A stretch of 64,000 nucleotides of DNA. Origin: Haemaphysalis longicornis (lineage: Eukaryota > Arthropoda > Arachnida > Ixodida > Ixodidae). The position numbers and the translations under genes were made by a program. The stretch lies in contig CM023454.1 of assembly GCA_013339765.2 (NCBI GenBank), positions 57,989,826 through 58,053,825 of the forward strand, in the 5' to 3' direction. Below, piece after piece: positions 35,226 through 43,692 of this stretch. Each line of letters begins with the position of its first letter. Position 1 is the first letter of the stretch. The notes beneath the pieces are model-generated. The model saw only the letters and a program-made list of their open reading frames with translations. It made no database searches and was not told where the DNA came from.

Positions 35226-36497
35226 TCAATCTGTGCTAGACGATGCATTTGCAAATAATTCACTTGTTTTCTGCTGGGCTGTTAACTCTTGGGTGCATTC
35301 AATAATGCTATCCGACAACGAATCATAAGAAAAACAGCGTTTTCCAACCAGAAGTTTGTCAAGTTTTAGTTTAAAAGCACATTTTGCAGGACGGATGTAC
35401 TTTAGCAGCCTGGAGCGAGCCAGGCGAGTGGCAGCAGCAAAATCTTCTCTGATGGCGTAGTTAGTACCTTTCAACTTGATTCCACAAGACAGGATGCCAT
35501 CTTTTGCTTTGTAGTTATTAAATTTAACAATAATGGGTCGTTTTTTGTCGGCCGAAAAGGTACCAATGCGGTGGGCTCGCTCAATGTTGCTAGAAAGCAG
35601 CGGCAAGGTGAGCTGGGTTGAACAAAATGTTATAACCTTTTCTTCTGATTGTTGCCAAGTTTCCTTGGGATCATCGTCGATACCAATAAAAAGAAGATTA
35701 TTCCTGCGGATGCGGTTGCTAACGTCGATGTTAGCAGCTTTTAGGGTGGCAAGTTCCTGTTTTAACTGGCCTGTTTCAGCATGCATAGAGTCACTTGGCG
35801 AACACTGCTGACTAGATTCGACTGCTTTGATACGCTGCTCAAACGAGGATAGAAGATTGGAGTGGTGGTCACATACTTCTTTGAGCTTGTTTAAGTGGTC
35901 GCATACTTCTTTAAGTTTGTTCAACTCAGCGCGTAATTCGGTTTGACCGTCCTCAAGCTGCTTGATGGCTTCCAAGGCAGATGGAACAGGTTCAGATGGT
36001 CCAGGGTTTAGTTCGACATCTCCGGAGAGTAGTAATATTAAATCGGACAGTAAAGCACAGGCAATCATGTCACAGCACAAGCTCAAATTTACAAGGTGCT
36101 GAGGATGCCTGGGGCACAACACCAACAGCAGAAAACGATCACTAGAACGATAATGTTTTGAACGGTCAAGATAACTAACCTGGAAGGTTAACAGTGCGTT
36201 GAACATTGTGGGGCATACGGTGTTGTGCCCCAAGCGGGCGGCGTGGCTTGCTGGTTTATGTAGCGATCTGTCGGGCCATGTGATCGATGACGTAGAAGAC
36301 GGTGGTTGCCGCCATGCAAAGCGCAAACCAGCGAAAACTGGATTTCCGGGTGGGTTTCGACGTTCCACGGGAATTTTGACGCTCCAGGGTTGAAGCATAG
36401 GGGCTGGTCTGGGTGCCCATAGAGGGCTTGGAGACGGCGCGGTGCGGGCTGAGAGCCAGCATACCACGACCTCGAAGGTTAACAGTGCGTTGAACAT
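35226..36497 (-). CDS. L2-type ORF1: leader, 2A-like motif, coiled coil, RRM-like protein
   Basis: A 423-residue open frame. Residues 1-97 translate a 5' monomer; the second ATG (residue 98, base 36,206) lies in the repeated copy and is the more natural start. Residues 122-158 are hydrophobic and signal-like. Residues 159-167 read GDVELNPGP, the 2A ribosome-skipping signature. A coiled coil follows (about 170-235), with a 10-residue tandem duplication (LNKLKEVCDH twice). An RRM-like domain then starts with RRNNLLFIGIDDDPKETW, and the C-terminal part includes RAHRIGTF and RPIIVKFNNYKAKD. The order resembles L1-type ORF1 proteins that chaperone element RNA. The frame ends in TGA at 35,226-35,228 with ORF2 in the same frame. 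Confidence 0.85.
   Translation of the reverse strand: MFNALLTFEVVVCWLSARTAPSPSPLWAPRPAPMLQPWSVKIPVERRNPPGNPVFAGLRFAWRQPPSSTSSITWPDRSLHKPASHAARLGHNTVCPTMFNALLTFQVSYLDRSKHYRSSDRFLLLVLCPRHPQHLVNLSLCCDMIACALLSDLILLLSGDVELNPGPSEPVPSALEAIKQLEDGQTELRAELNKLKEVCDHLNKLKEVCDHHSNLLSSFEQRIKAVESSQQCSPSDSMHAETGQLKQELATLKAANIDVSNRIRRNNLLFIGIDDDPKETWQQSEEKVITFCSTQLTLPLLSSNIERAHRIGTFSADKKRPIIVKFNNYKAKDGILSCGIKLKGTNYAIREDFAAATRLARSRLLKYIRPAKCAFKLKLDKLLVGKRCFSYDSLSDSIIECTQELTAQQKTSELFANASSSTD
35997..36023 (-). other. 2A-like ribosome-skipping motif GDVELNPGP
   Basis: The minus strand encodes SGDVELNPGPSE, matching the DxExNPGP consensus exactly. In 2A peptides the ribosome fails to join the last Gly and Pro, so the upstream leader would be released from ORF1 as a separate peptide. 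2A-like sequences are known in some non-LTR retrotransposons. Here it follows a hydrophobic leader, which is also a known arrangement. Activity has not been shown. Confidence 0.85.
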
Positions 36498-36530
36498 TGT
36501 GAGGCATACGGTGTTGTGCCCCCATGGAAC
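36183..36530 (-). repeat. Tandem 5' monomers (291-bp period) of the L2-type element
   Basis: A block beginning GAAGGTTAACAGTGCGTTGA occurs at 36,183 and again at 36,474 on the plus strand, matching over about 48 bp with one visible difference (GTGGGGC versus GTGAGGC). The upper copy is cut off after about 50 bp at the element end. Tandem 5' monomers act as promoter units in some LINEs, such as mouse L1. A promoter role here is inference. Confidence 0.8.
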
Positions 36531-37538
36531 AATACCCCTACTTCTTCAGCTTGTCTTCTCACTCACAAAGCAAATGGCGGAGGGATAAAGACGGTTTGAA
36601 AACAGGCTGATATTGGATGTGTCTTTGATAATAGTGTTCCACGGATTCCTCATATATAAAGACATCTTATGAGAATAGGTTAGGGCCGTAAACATGCGCT
36701 GATACTCCAAACACCCCCGGTCACACTCTACATGCAAACTCTCAGCGGGGCTTGTACGGAAAGCGCCAGACACAAGACGGAGCCCGAAGTGTAGAACTGG
36801 GTGTAACATTTATAAACCAGTTTTGTGGCTGAGACATATACCACGCTTCCATATTCTATGCGGGACCTAACTAAGCTGGTAAAAAGATGCAAGGGGCACT
36901 CCTTATCTGTACCATAGGACTAATGAGACCGGAGTTAAAGTATGTTTAATGTTTTTAAGTATTTTAATTTGGTCTTCTTTATATGTGATATAAACGTCAG
37001 TCTTTCATCAAGGACAAGGCCCACGAACTTGTGTTTTTTTGTGACAGCTAGCGGTAGCCCATTTAAATTAAGGTCAGGTTCAAGACAGAGCCTACGACGT
37101 TTTTGAGAACAGGATACAGGTACTTTTCTCTGGGTTTGCTTGAAGTAATTTTCTTTACTCCATTTAGAGAAATTCTTTACATCTATTTAAATCGGCCTTT
37201 GACACATTGAGAGGTTGCACGACTATAACTAATCTGCACATCATCAACGCACATGGAGCATGATATTGAAGGTGACAACGACTTTCTGAGCGTGTTCATG
37301 TTGATAATAAAACGTACAGCTGAATACTCCCCCCGCAAGAACCCAATTTTCTTGTACAGACACTCTGGAGAGTGCATTCCCAACCCGTACACGAAATGTC
37401 CATTCTCACAAGTATCCTTCCATTATGTTAAGCATATTTCCTGATATACCAATAGATTTGAGGTCACGAAGAATGCGGTAGCGCCAAATAGTATTGCATG
37501 CCTTCTCAAGGTAAAAAAATAGAGAGAGAGAATATTGC
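36531..37538 (-). pseudogene. I copy 2 ORF2, RT palm and thumb fragment between insertions
   Basis: Directly left of the BEL element the minus strand resumes RT motif A (FYLEKACNTIWRYRILRDL) and GISGNMLNIM. The 37,392-37,183 frame carries GEYSAVRFIINMNTLRKS and CVDDVQISY, so the catalytic double Asp is kept here, unlike in copy 1. The 36,809-36,546 frame has the LHPVLHFGLRLVSGAFRTSP thumb segment. Similarity runs up to the edge of the L2 element at about 36,531. The first Asp of motif A is already lost in this copy. Confidence 0.8.
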
Positions 37539-37706
37539 TGTAGAAACCCCCAACTTCGGCTCCTTTCTTCTAGCCATCTTGCAACACTGTATATCCGCCT
37601 CGAGCTCGCTGTGTAGGCAGCAGCACTATCGAAATAAATTTAGTCGTTGTTTGTTCCTCACAAGGGTGTGGTGTCGCTCTATCTGGCGTCTTTCAAAGTT
37701 TCATTA
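37539..37706 (+). repeat. BEL/Pao 5' LTR (168 bp)
   Basis: Starts TGTAGAAACCCCC and ends GTTTCATTA. It contains an AATAAA signal within GAAATAAATTTAG (near 37,638). It differs from the 3' LTR at three sites within the first 60 bp. Its end at TTA rather than CA is set by alignment of both LTRs and the ATTGC target repeat. Confidence 0.95.
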
Positions 37707-37709
37707 TTT

Positions 37710-37727
37710 TGGTGCCGAAAACGCGGG
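37710..37727 (+). promoter_or_regulatory. Primer binding site of the BEL/Pao element
   Basis: Three bases after the 5' LTR comes TGGTGCCGAAAACGCGGG. A sequence beginning TGG at this place is expected to pair with the 3' CCA end of a host tRNA to prime minus-strand synthesis. I have not assigned the tRNA. Confidence 0.7.
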
Positions 37728-37922
37728 AAAGTAACAACGCTTACCGTGAAACAACGAGGCTATCGGGCGACGACGAGACGACGAATCCAAGTACATGGTG
37801 AACGCACACAGTCTTGGAAGTGAAACGCGAGTTGACTCTGTCGCGCCCACGCACGAAGCCTAAAGACGCCATCCCAACGAAGCCGAAGAACCAAACGAAG
37901 CCTACCACGCCACAACGGGGCT

Positions 37923-40900
37923 ATGGACCGGCTCAAACAGAAAAGAGCAGCACTGCGAACTCAGGTGACGAAACTGATTTGCGAAGCGAATTCAGCGCTT
38001 GAAAGCCACGCAGAAGAAAAGGCCCTAAACGTTCTAACTGCTAGGCTTAGCGCCCTGAAAATAAAACTAAACGAAGCGGATGCCGCCATTGAGCCACTTG
38101 TGTTGGAACACGAAGCCGCGCAGAACTACGCCAGCACCATAGAATACGATGACTCGATCGTCACGTGCATAGCGAGGCTCGGCCAGGAGGCCCAAGAAGC
38201 ACAAAAGGCAAAAAAGAAAACGGAAAGCGAAGCAACGCCGCCGCCGCCTTCCGACGGTAACCGGAGCTCTGCGCGTTCGAAGGTGAAGTTGCCGAAGCTC
38301 GCCCTACAACGATTTAGCGGCGCTGCCACGGAGTGGCAGCCGTTCTGGGAGCAGTTTCGGCAGGCTATTCACGACAACGAAGCTCTTTCTAACGCGGAGA
38401 AGTTCTTGTACCTACAGACAACGCTCACTGGGAAAGCTGCATCTGCGGTAGCTGGGATACAAGTGACAGGAGCGAACTACGCCAGCGTCATCGAGCTTTT
38501 GAAGGAGCGTTTTGGCCGCTCGGATGTGCTTATCCAGGAACATCTCACCCAGTTACTGGACTTGCCTACCATACGAAGTGAAAATGTGGTTAACAGCCTA
38601 CGTCGCCTCTACGATCACTTGCAGCGCAACATGTCGGCGCTCACGGCTCTGGGTGTGAACAGCGAAAGCTACGGAGCGATGCTTTGCTCCGCGCTGCTGC
38701 GAACACTCCCAAGCGAACTTGTCATCGATTATCACAGGCGTCGTACCGCAGTCAAAGAAGACAACGGATTGCGCATAGAGGGCTTGCTTGATTTCTTAAA
38801 AACCGAAGTGGAAAGTAGAGAACAAGCACTGCAAGTTGGCCGACAAGAACGAAAGAACCCCATTACGAAACCTCGTTTCGAAAATGAAAAGACCAGAGAG
38901 TCGAAAGCGTCAACGGCTTCACTGTATTCAGGAAGTGGGTCGCGGCATATGGATCCATGCGCATTCTGTGCTGCGAAGAACCACGGAACGAAGGAGTGTC
39001 AAGCACCACTTTCTCTCGAAGAAAAGAAGAAGACCCTCCGGGATTCCGGTAGATGCTTCCGCTGCGCTGTCAAAGGCCACACTTCGAGACAGTGTCACAA
39101 CAAAAGCGTCCGGTGCAAGAATTGCGGCAAAAGGCACCTGACTCAGATGTGCGACCCTGGGTGGAAGAAAAGTGAGAACACAGCAACAGAGCTGCACTCC
39201 GCTACGGGCAAGAGGAACGACAAGGCGTCTTCCGTGCTTCTCCAAACGGCCCAAGTCTGGGCAGAAGGAGGTCAGCGAAGAGCACTGGCCCGCCTCCTGT
39301 TTGATGGAGGTAGCCAGCGTACCTTTGTGACCGAAGAACTTTCTCGCGAACTGCAGCTGGAGGTTCTTGGGGAAGAGGACGTCACGATATACGCCTTCGG
39401 AGGAGCCGGAAACATCATCAAGGAAAAACGCAAGCGAGTGCGACTTTGGCTCAGGAGCCAATACAACCGAAAGGAGCATTCCATCGAAGCTCTAGAAATA
39501 CCAGAGATCTGCACTGACCATCTCATTCTTCCTGAGCATGTCGTTCATGAAGCCAAGGCGAAGATACGGGAACTGGCGGATGTCACCGTGCCCCCAGCCC
39601 ACTTGGCAAGAACTGGCATCTCCATTCTCGTTGGAGCTGACTACTACTGGACTCTCGTGTCTGGAGACATGCAGAAACTGCAGGGAGCTCTGGTTGCGGT
39701 CAACACTGAGTTTGGGTGGACACTTCAGGGACCAATTCCCCGCAGCAGCTCAACTGCCTGCTGTTCGACCGCTGCTGTTCTCCGGACCCACGTGTGTGGA
39801 GAAACGCAGAGCCTGTCCGCCGAACTCAGGTCCTTTTGGGAGCTTGAGAGTATGGGCATTACCGAACCAGTCGCCCAACAAAACGAAGAGGACCATGTTG
39901 TCAAGCAATTTACATCCTCCATCAAGCTCGTTGACGGACGCTACGAGGTTGGACTTCCTTGGAAGCAAGTGAATTTCCAATTAGCTGACAACGAAGCTGT
40001 AGCAAAGAAGCGTTTGTTCAACCTCACTAAGAAGCTGGTGAATGATGAACGGATGATGACTGAGTACGATGAGTCGATACGTCAGTACCTGCAGCAAGGA
40101 TTTGCGGAACGAGTACCTGCAGAGGCTGACGTCAAGCCCGAACAACGAATTTACTACATGCCACATCGAGCAGTCTTCAAACCTGACAGTCTTACGACAA
40201 AAATTAGAGTCGTGTTCGATGCATCGTCCAGTGATGCAGGGTGTGCTTCCCTAAATGAGAGTCTGGAGGCAGGACCCAATTTGAACCCGGACCTTCTGAA
40301 GGTACTACTGAACTTCAGGATTCATCGCATCGGCCTGACTGCTGACATTGAAAAGGCGTTCCTGCAGATTTTGGTGCGCCCTGAGGATCGCGATGCTCTG
40401 CGATTCCTTTGGTATGAGCGTATGCCAACAAAGAGCGACCCAAGCCCACCGATGGAAGTCTGGAGAATGACAAGGGTGCCTTTTGGAGCGACAAGCAGCC
40501 CATTCATTCTCGCCGCCACTTTGCGTCATCACTTGTCGAAGGCGGACAGCCACCCCGAGACGACAAAAAAGATCGCGGAAAGCCTCTACGTGGACGATCT
40601 AATCACCGGAACGGAGTCTGAACAAGAGGCGGAAGATTTCTACCGTCAAGCCCTCGAAGTCATGAATCTTGCGAGCATGACACTACGGAAGTGGAGCACG
40701 AATTCGAAGACATTGCAACGATTGCTGGACAATGACAGGACAGGATGTGGCGAGAGCCAAGTTGAATGCCCCATGGCCAGCTGCTCACGGGTCTTGGGAC
40801 TCGTGTGGAACAAGGAGCAAGACTGCTTGGCCTTCTCTTTAAATGCCCTCCTGGACTTCTTGGATCAGAATAGCAATACAAAACGCTTCATCCTCCGGGC

Positions 40901-43154
40901 ATCGGCGCGCATTTATGACCCGCTTGGACTCATTTCCCCAGTAACAGTGACCGCGAAGTTGCTGTTTCAGACACTCTGGGAACGGGGACTCGAATGGGAT
41001 GCCCCTCTACCTGAAGACGTACAGACAGCTTGGAAGCAATGGCACACACAGCTACATCATTTAATGGAGGTCACAGTACCCAGAAGATACAGTGGTCTCA
41101 AGGACGGCCAAATTGACGTCCACATTTTCACGGATGCAAGCCCCAAGGCATACGGAGCTGTAGCGTACTTGTGCGCAACAGGAACAAGCGAATCGACCGT
41201 GACTTTGATTTTATCGAAGTCACGTGTGGCGCCAATCAAGAAGCTTTCTCTTCCAAGACTGGAATTGATGGGAATGCTGGTGGGTGCCAGAATGAAGGAA
41301 TATTTGTCCGAATTTTTGAGCCTACCAGTTGCGAGGTGGTACATGTGGACAGATTCTAACGTTGCACTACACTGGGTCCGAGGGTCAGCGCGACTCTGGA
41401 AACCCTTTGTGGCCAATCGAGTGCTGGAGATACAACAGCGAACTGATCCGGATACGTGGAATCACTGCCCCGGAGCGGAGAACCCAGCTGATTTCCTGAC
41501 GAAAGGAGTGAGCCCTAAGGCCCTCAAGGAAAACATGGTTTGGTGGAATGGACCAAGCTGGCTTGCTGAACCACCTGCGGCCTGGCCAAGACATGAGGAT
41601 GTCGAACTGACTGAAGCAGAGGAAGAAAGAAGACCAGTTCGCGTTCACAACGTAACAGTCGAAGAAACGGTCTTGCCAATGAAGCAGTACAGCTCCCTTT
41701 TTAAGCTTGTTCGAGTTGTCGCGTGGGTGCAACGTTTCTTGCATAACTCAAGAAACCGAAACGAGAAGCACACGGGACATCTGACAGCAGACGAGATCGC
41801 ACGAGCTCAGACGCTTGTGATATCGCAGGTGCAGCGCGAGGCCTTCCCCGAAGAGCTGCAATGTATTCAAAGGTCAACCCGCTTGGCAAGCAACTCTCCT
41901 TTGCGTGACCTGGATGTCTACTGCGACCAAGACGGAATATTAAGGGTCGGAGGACGTCTTGACGACTCCGCCCTCCCCTACAGCACGAAGCACCCGATCG
42001 TTCTCCCTGCGGGCCATCATTTCACCGAGCTCCTGATATGCGCCACCCATCGCCGACTTTTACATGCTGGCGCACTTGAAACGCTCACGGAGCTCAGGGA
42101 ACAGTACTGGGTGGTTCGCGGAAGACAGATGGTCAAAAAGGCCTTGAAGAAATGCTTCACGTGCAACCGTTTCAACAGCCGCGCTGCAACCGAACCAGTA
42201 GCTCCTTTGCCACGTGACAGGGTGACTCAGGCTCCACCGTTTGAGGTGACTGGCCTTGATTTCGCAGGACCATTGAATACAAAGGATCAGGGCAGGAGCA
42301 AAACGTCATACATACTGGTTTTCACGTGTGCGGTTACACGCGCTGTGCACTTGGAGCTAGTGGGTAACATGACTACTGCCAGCTTTCTCATGGCATTCAA
42401 AAGGTTCATAGCAAGACGAGGAGTTTGTCGAACCATCTTTTCGGACAACGCAAAAACGTTCAAGCGAGCATCAAAGGATTTGAAGCGACTGTGGGAAACA
42501 CTGCGTGGAGAAGAAGTCCAGAACTATTTCACGGGTCATCAGATTCAGTGGAAATTCATCGTCGAAAGAGCCGCCTGGTGGGGCGGATTCTGGGAAAGGA
42601 TGGTGCGGTCTGTAAAGACATCTCTAAAGAAGGTATTGGGCAACTGCTACTGCAATTTTGAGGAGCTCACTACGGTTCTGACCGAAATCGAAGCCGTCAT
42701 AAACTCAAGACCGCTAACCTACGTGTATGCAGAATCGAACGAACCAGAACCACTGACCCCCTCACATTTTCTCGTTGGCAGACGTTTGACTTGCCTTCCC
42801 AGTGGGTCTGGTCAGGAAACACACTCATCAACGCAGGATCAGTTGACCCGTCGTTGGCGATACCGGCAAAGGTTGGCTGATCACTTCTGGCGAAGATGGC
42901 GACAGGAGTACCTGACTTCTTTGCGCTCCGCGCATTTTGCCGTACCAAGTGCATCCAGTGCATTGAAGAAAGGAACTCTTGTGTTAGTTCATGAGCATCA
43001 TCTGCCAAGACAGCTGTGGAAAACCGGAGTGGTAGATGATGTGCTGGTCGGACGAGATGGACGTGTTAGAGCGTGTATGGTGCGTCTACCAAGTGGAACC
43101 ATCCTCAGAAGACCGATTCAGCTATTGTATCCTATAGAATGTACCTTAGAATGA
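37923..43154 (+). CDS. BEL/Pao Gag-Pol polyprotein (intact, 1,743 aa)
   Basis: One uninterrupted ORF from an ATG 216 nt after the 5' LTR, ending 25 nt before the 3' LTR. Domains by approximate residue: DUF1759-type gag (120-290); zinc knuckles CAFCAAKNHGTKEC (345), CFRCAVKGHTSRQC (377) and CKNCGKRHLTQMC (398); retropepsin-like DUF1758 with LLFDGGSQRTF (456), where the usual DSG or DTG reads DGG; RT with VVFDAS, LTADIEKAF (806) and YVDDLITG (888); RNase H with IFTDASPKAYG (1067); integrase with an H2C2 zinc region (1376-1415, ending KCFTCNRF), and core D (GLDFAGPL, 1443), D (SDNAKTF, 1506) and E (GFWERMV, 1554); then a DUF5641-like C-terminus. It would make virus-like particles and integrate cDNA. 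No env is present. Confidence 0.96.
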   Translation: MDRLKQKRAALRTQVTKLICEANSALESHAEEKALNVLTARLSALKIKLNEADAAIEPLVLEHEAAQNYASTIEYDDSIVTCIARLGQEAQEAQKAKKKTESEATPPPPSDGNRSSARSKVKLPKLALQRFSGAATEWQPFWEQFRQAIHDNEALSNAEKFLYLQTTLTGKAASAVAGIQVTGANYASVIELLKERFGRSDVLIQEHLTQLLDLPTIRSENVVNSLRRLYDHLQRNMSALTALGVNSESYGAMLCSALLRTLPSELVIDYHRRRTAVKEDNGLRIEGLLDFLKTEVESREQALQVGRQERKNPITKPRFENEKTRESKASTASLYSGSGSRHMDPCAFCAAKNHGTKECQAPLSLEEKKKTLRDSGRCFRCAVKGHTSRQCHNKSVRCKNCGKRHLTQMCDPGWKKSENTATELHSATGKRNDKASSVLLQTAQVWAEGGQRRALARLLFDGGSQRTFVTEELSRELQLEVLGEEDVTIYAFGGAGNIIKEKRKRVRLWLRSQYNRKEHSIEALEIPEICTDHLILPEHVVHEAKAKIRELADVTVPPAHLARTGISILVGADYYWTLVSGDMQKLQGALVAVNTEFGWTLQGPIPRSSSTACCSTAAVLRTHVCGETQSLSAELRSFWELESMGITEPVAQQNEEDHVVKQFTSSIKLVDGRYEVGLPWKQVNFQLADNEAVAKKRLFNLTKKLVNDERMMTEYDESIRQYLQQGFAERVPAEADVKPEQRIYYMPHRAVFKPDSLTTKIRVVFDASSSDAGCASLNESLEAGPNLNPDLLKVLLNFRIHRIGLTADIEKAFLQILVRPEDRDALRFLWYERMPTKSDPSPPMEVWRMTRVPFGATSSPFILAATLRHHLSKADSHPETTKKIAESLYVDDLITGTESEQEAEDFYRQALEVMNLASMTLRKWSTNSKTLQRLLDNDRTGCGESQVECPMASCSRVLGLVWNKEQDCLAFSLNALLDFLDQNSNTKRFILRASARIYDPLGLISPVTVTAKLLFQTLWERGLEWDAPLPEDVQTAWKQWHTQLHHLMEVTVPRRYSGLKDGQIDVHIFTDASPKAYGAVAYLCATGTSESTVTLILSKSRVAPIKKLSLPRLELMGMLVGARMKEYLSEFLSLPVARWYMWTDSNVALHWVRGSARLWKPFVANRVLEIQQRTDPDTWNHCPGAENPADFLTKGVSPKALKENMVWWNGPSWLAEPPAAWPRHEDVELTEAEEERRPVRVHNVTVEETVLPMKQYSSLFKLVRVVAWVQRFLHNSRNRNEKHTGHLTADEIARAQTLVISQVQREAFPEELQCIQRSTRLASNSPLRDLDVYCDQDGILRVGGRLDDSALPYSTKHPIVLPAGHHFTELLICATHRRLLHAGALETLTELREQYWVVRGRQMVKKALKKCFTCNRFNSRAATEPVAPLPRDRVTQAPPFEVTGLDFAGPLNTKDQGRSKTSYILVFTCAVTRAVHLELVGNMTTASFLMAFKRFIARRGVCRTIFSDNAKTFKRASKDLKRLWETLRGEEVQNYFTGHQIQWKFIVERAAWWGGFWERMVRSVKTSLKKVLGNCYCNFEELTTVLTEIEAVINSRPLTYVYAESNEPEPLTPSHFLVGRRLTCLPSGSGQETHSSTQDQLTRRWRYRQRLADHFWRRWRQEYLTSLRSAHFAVPSASSALKKGTLVLVHEHHLPRQLWKTGVVDDVLVGRDGRVRACMVRLPSGTILRRPIQLLYPIECTLE

Positions 43155-43169
43155 TCTGAAGCTCATTCC

Positions 43170-43179
43170 GGGGGGAGTA
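43170..43179 (+). promoter_or_regulatory. Polypurine tract of the BEL/Pao element
   Basis: GGGGGGAGTA lies directly before the 3' LTR, the expected place for the plus-strand primer. Confidence 0.8.
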
Positions 43180-43347
43180 TGTAGAAACCCCCAACTTCGA
43201 CTTCTTTCTTCTAGCCATCTGGCAACACTGTATATCCGCCTCGAGCTCGCTGTGTAGGCAGCAGCACTATCGAAATAAATTTAGTCGTTGTTTGTTCCTC
43301 ACAAGGGTGTGGTGTCGCTCTATCTGGCGTCTTTCAAAGTTTCATTA
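43180..43347 (+). repeat. BEL/Pao 3' LTR (168 bp)
   Basis: Same length as the 5' LTR, with three differences (in TTCGACTTC and in CATCTGGC). It is followed by the ATTGC target duplicate at 43,348-43,352. Confidence 0.95.
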
Positions 43348-43692
43348 ATTGCCTATGTAAGAAGGCATGTTTAACATATGACTGAAACACTACCAGCTGG
43401 TGTGTTGTGTGTCTACCTGAATGAAATCTTGCCTGGCAATTATCCAGGATGTCATTACACTCAAGGAATTATGTCAGTCTTCTATTTATTATTTTCTCAA
43501 ATACCTTACTTTGAAAACTGGAGAGGGCAATTGGCCGGTAACTTTTTGGGAGTCAGGCATCTTTCCCTTCCTTAAGTATAGCCACTACAATTGCCTCCCT
43601 CCAAGAGGTAGGGAACCGTCTTGCTAATCATATTTTTTGTTAAGGTAAAGGAGTGTTTCGAGGGTGTCTGGGTGAAGATTCTGGATCATGGT

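Larger units (their letters stand above)
32112..36530 (-). mobile_element. CR1/L2-group non-LTR retrotransposon with 2A-like motif
   Basis: A minus-strand element about 4.4 kb long, inserted in I copy 2. It has a 5' region of about 1.2 repeated 291-bp monomers, an ORF1 with a 2A-like motif, coiled coil and RRM-like domain, and an ORF2 with endonuclease and RT. It ends in an (ATGAA)-type tail at 32,112-32,135 after AATAAATG. The RT box reads LFADDCVIY, which fits the L2/CR1 group. No RNase H is present. The frame breaks in ORF2 are few, so the copy is only moderately old. The ends are known within a few bases; no clear target duplication was found. Confidence 0.88.
37539..43347 (+). mobile_element. 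BEL/Pao LTR retrotransposon, complete
   Basis: A 5,809-bp element with 168-bp LTRs, a 5-bp target duplication ATTGC (37,534-37,538 and 43,348-43,352), a primer-binding-site-like sequence after the 5' LTR, a purine-rich tract before the 3' LTR, and one intact 1,743-codon ORF. The LTRs differ at three positions, about 1.8 percent. It lies in the RT region of I copy 2, in the opposite orientation. No envelope-like ORF follows pol. All parts needed for retrotransposition appear present, so it may be, or recently was, active. Confidence 0.96.

Noticed and set aside
37814..38002. Short plus-strand frame overlapping the start of the BEL polyprotein
   Set aside because: It lies in the leader and N-terminus in another frame and is a by-product of the true ORF.
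43121..43347. Possible envelope gene after the BEL pol
   Set aside because: Only 25 nt separate the pol stop from the 3' LTR, so there is no room for one.
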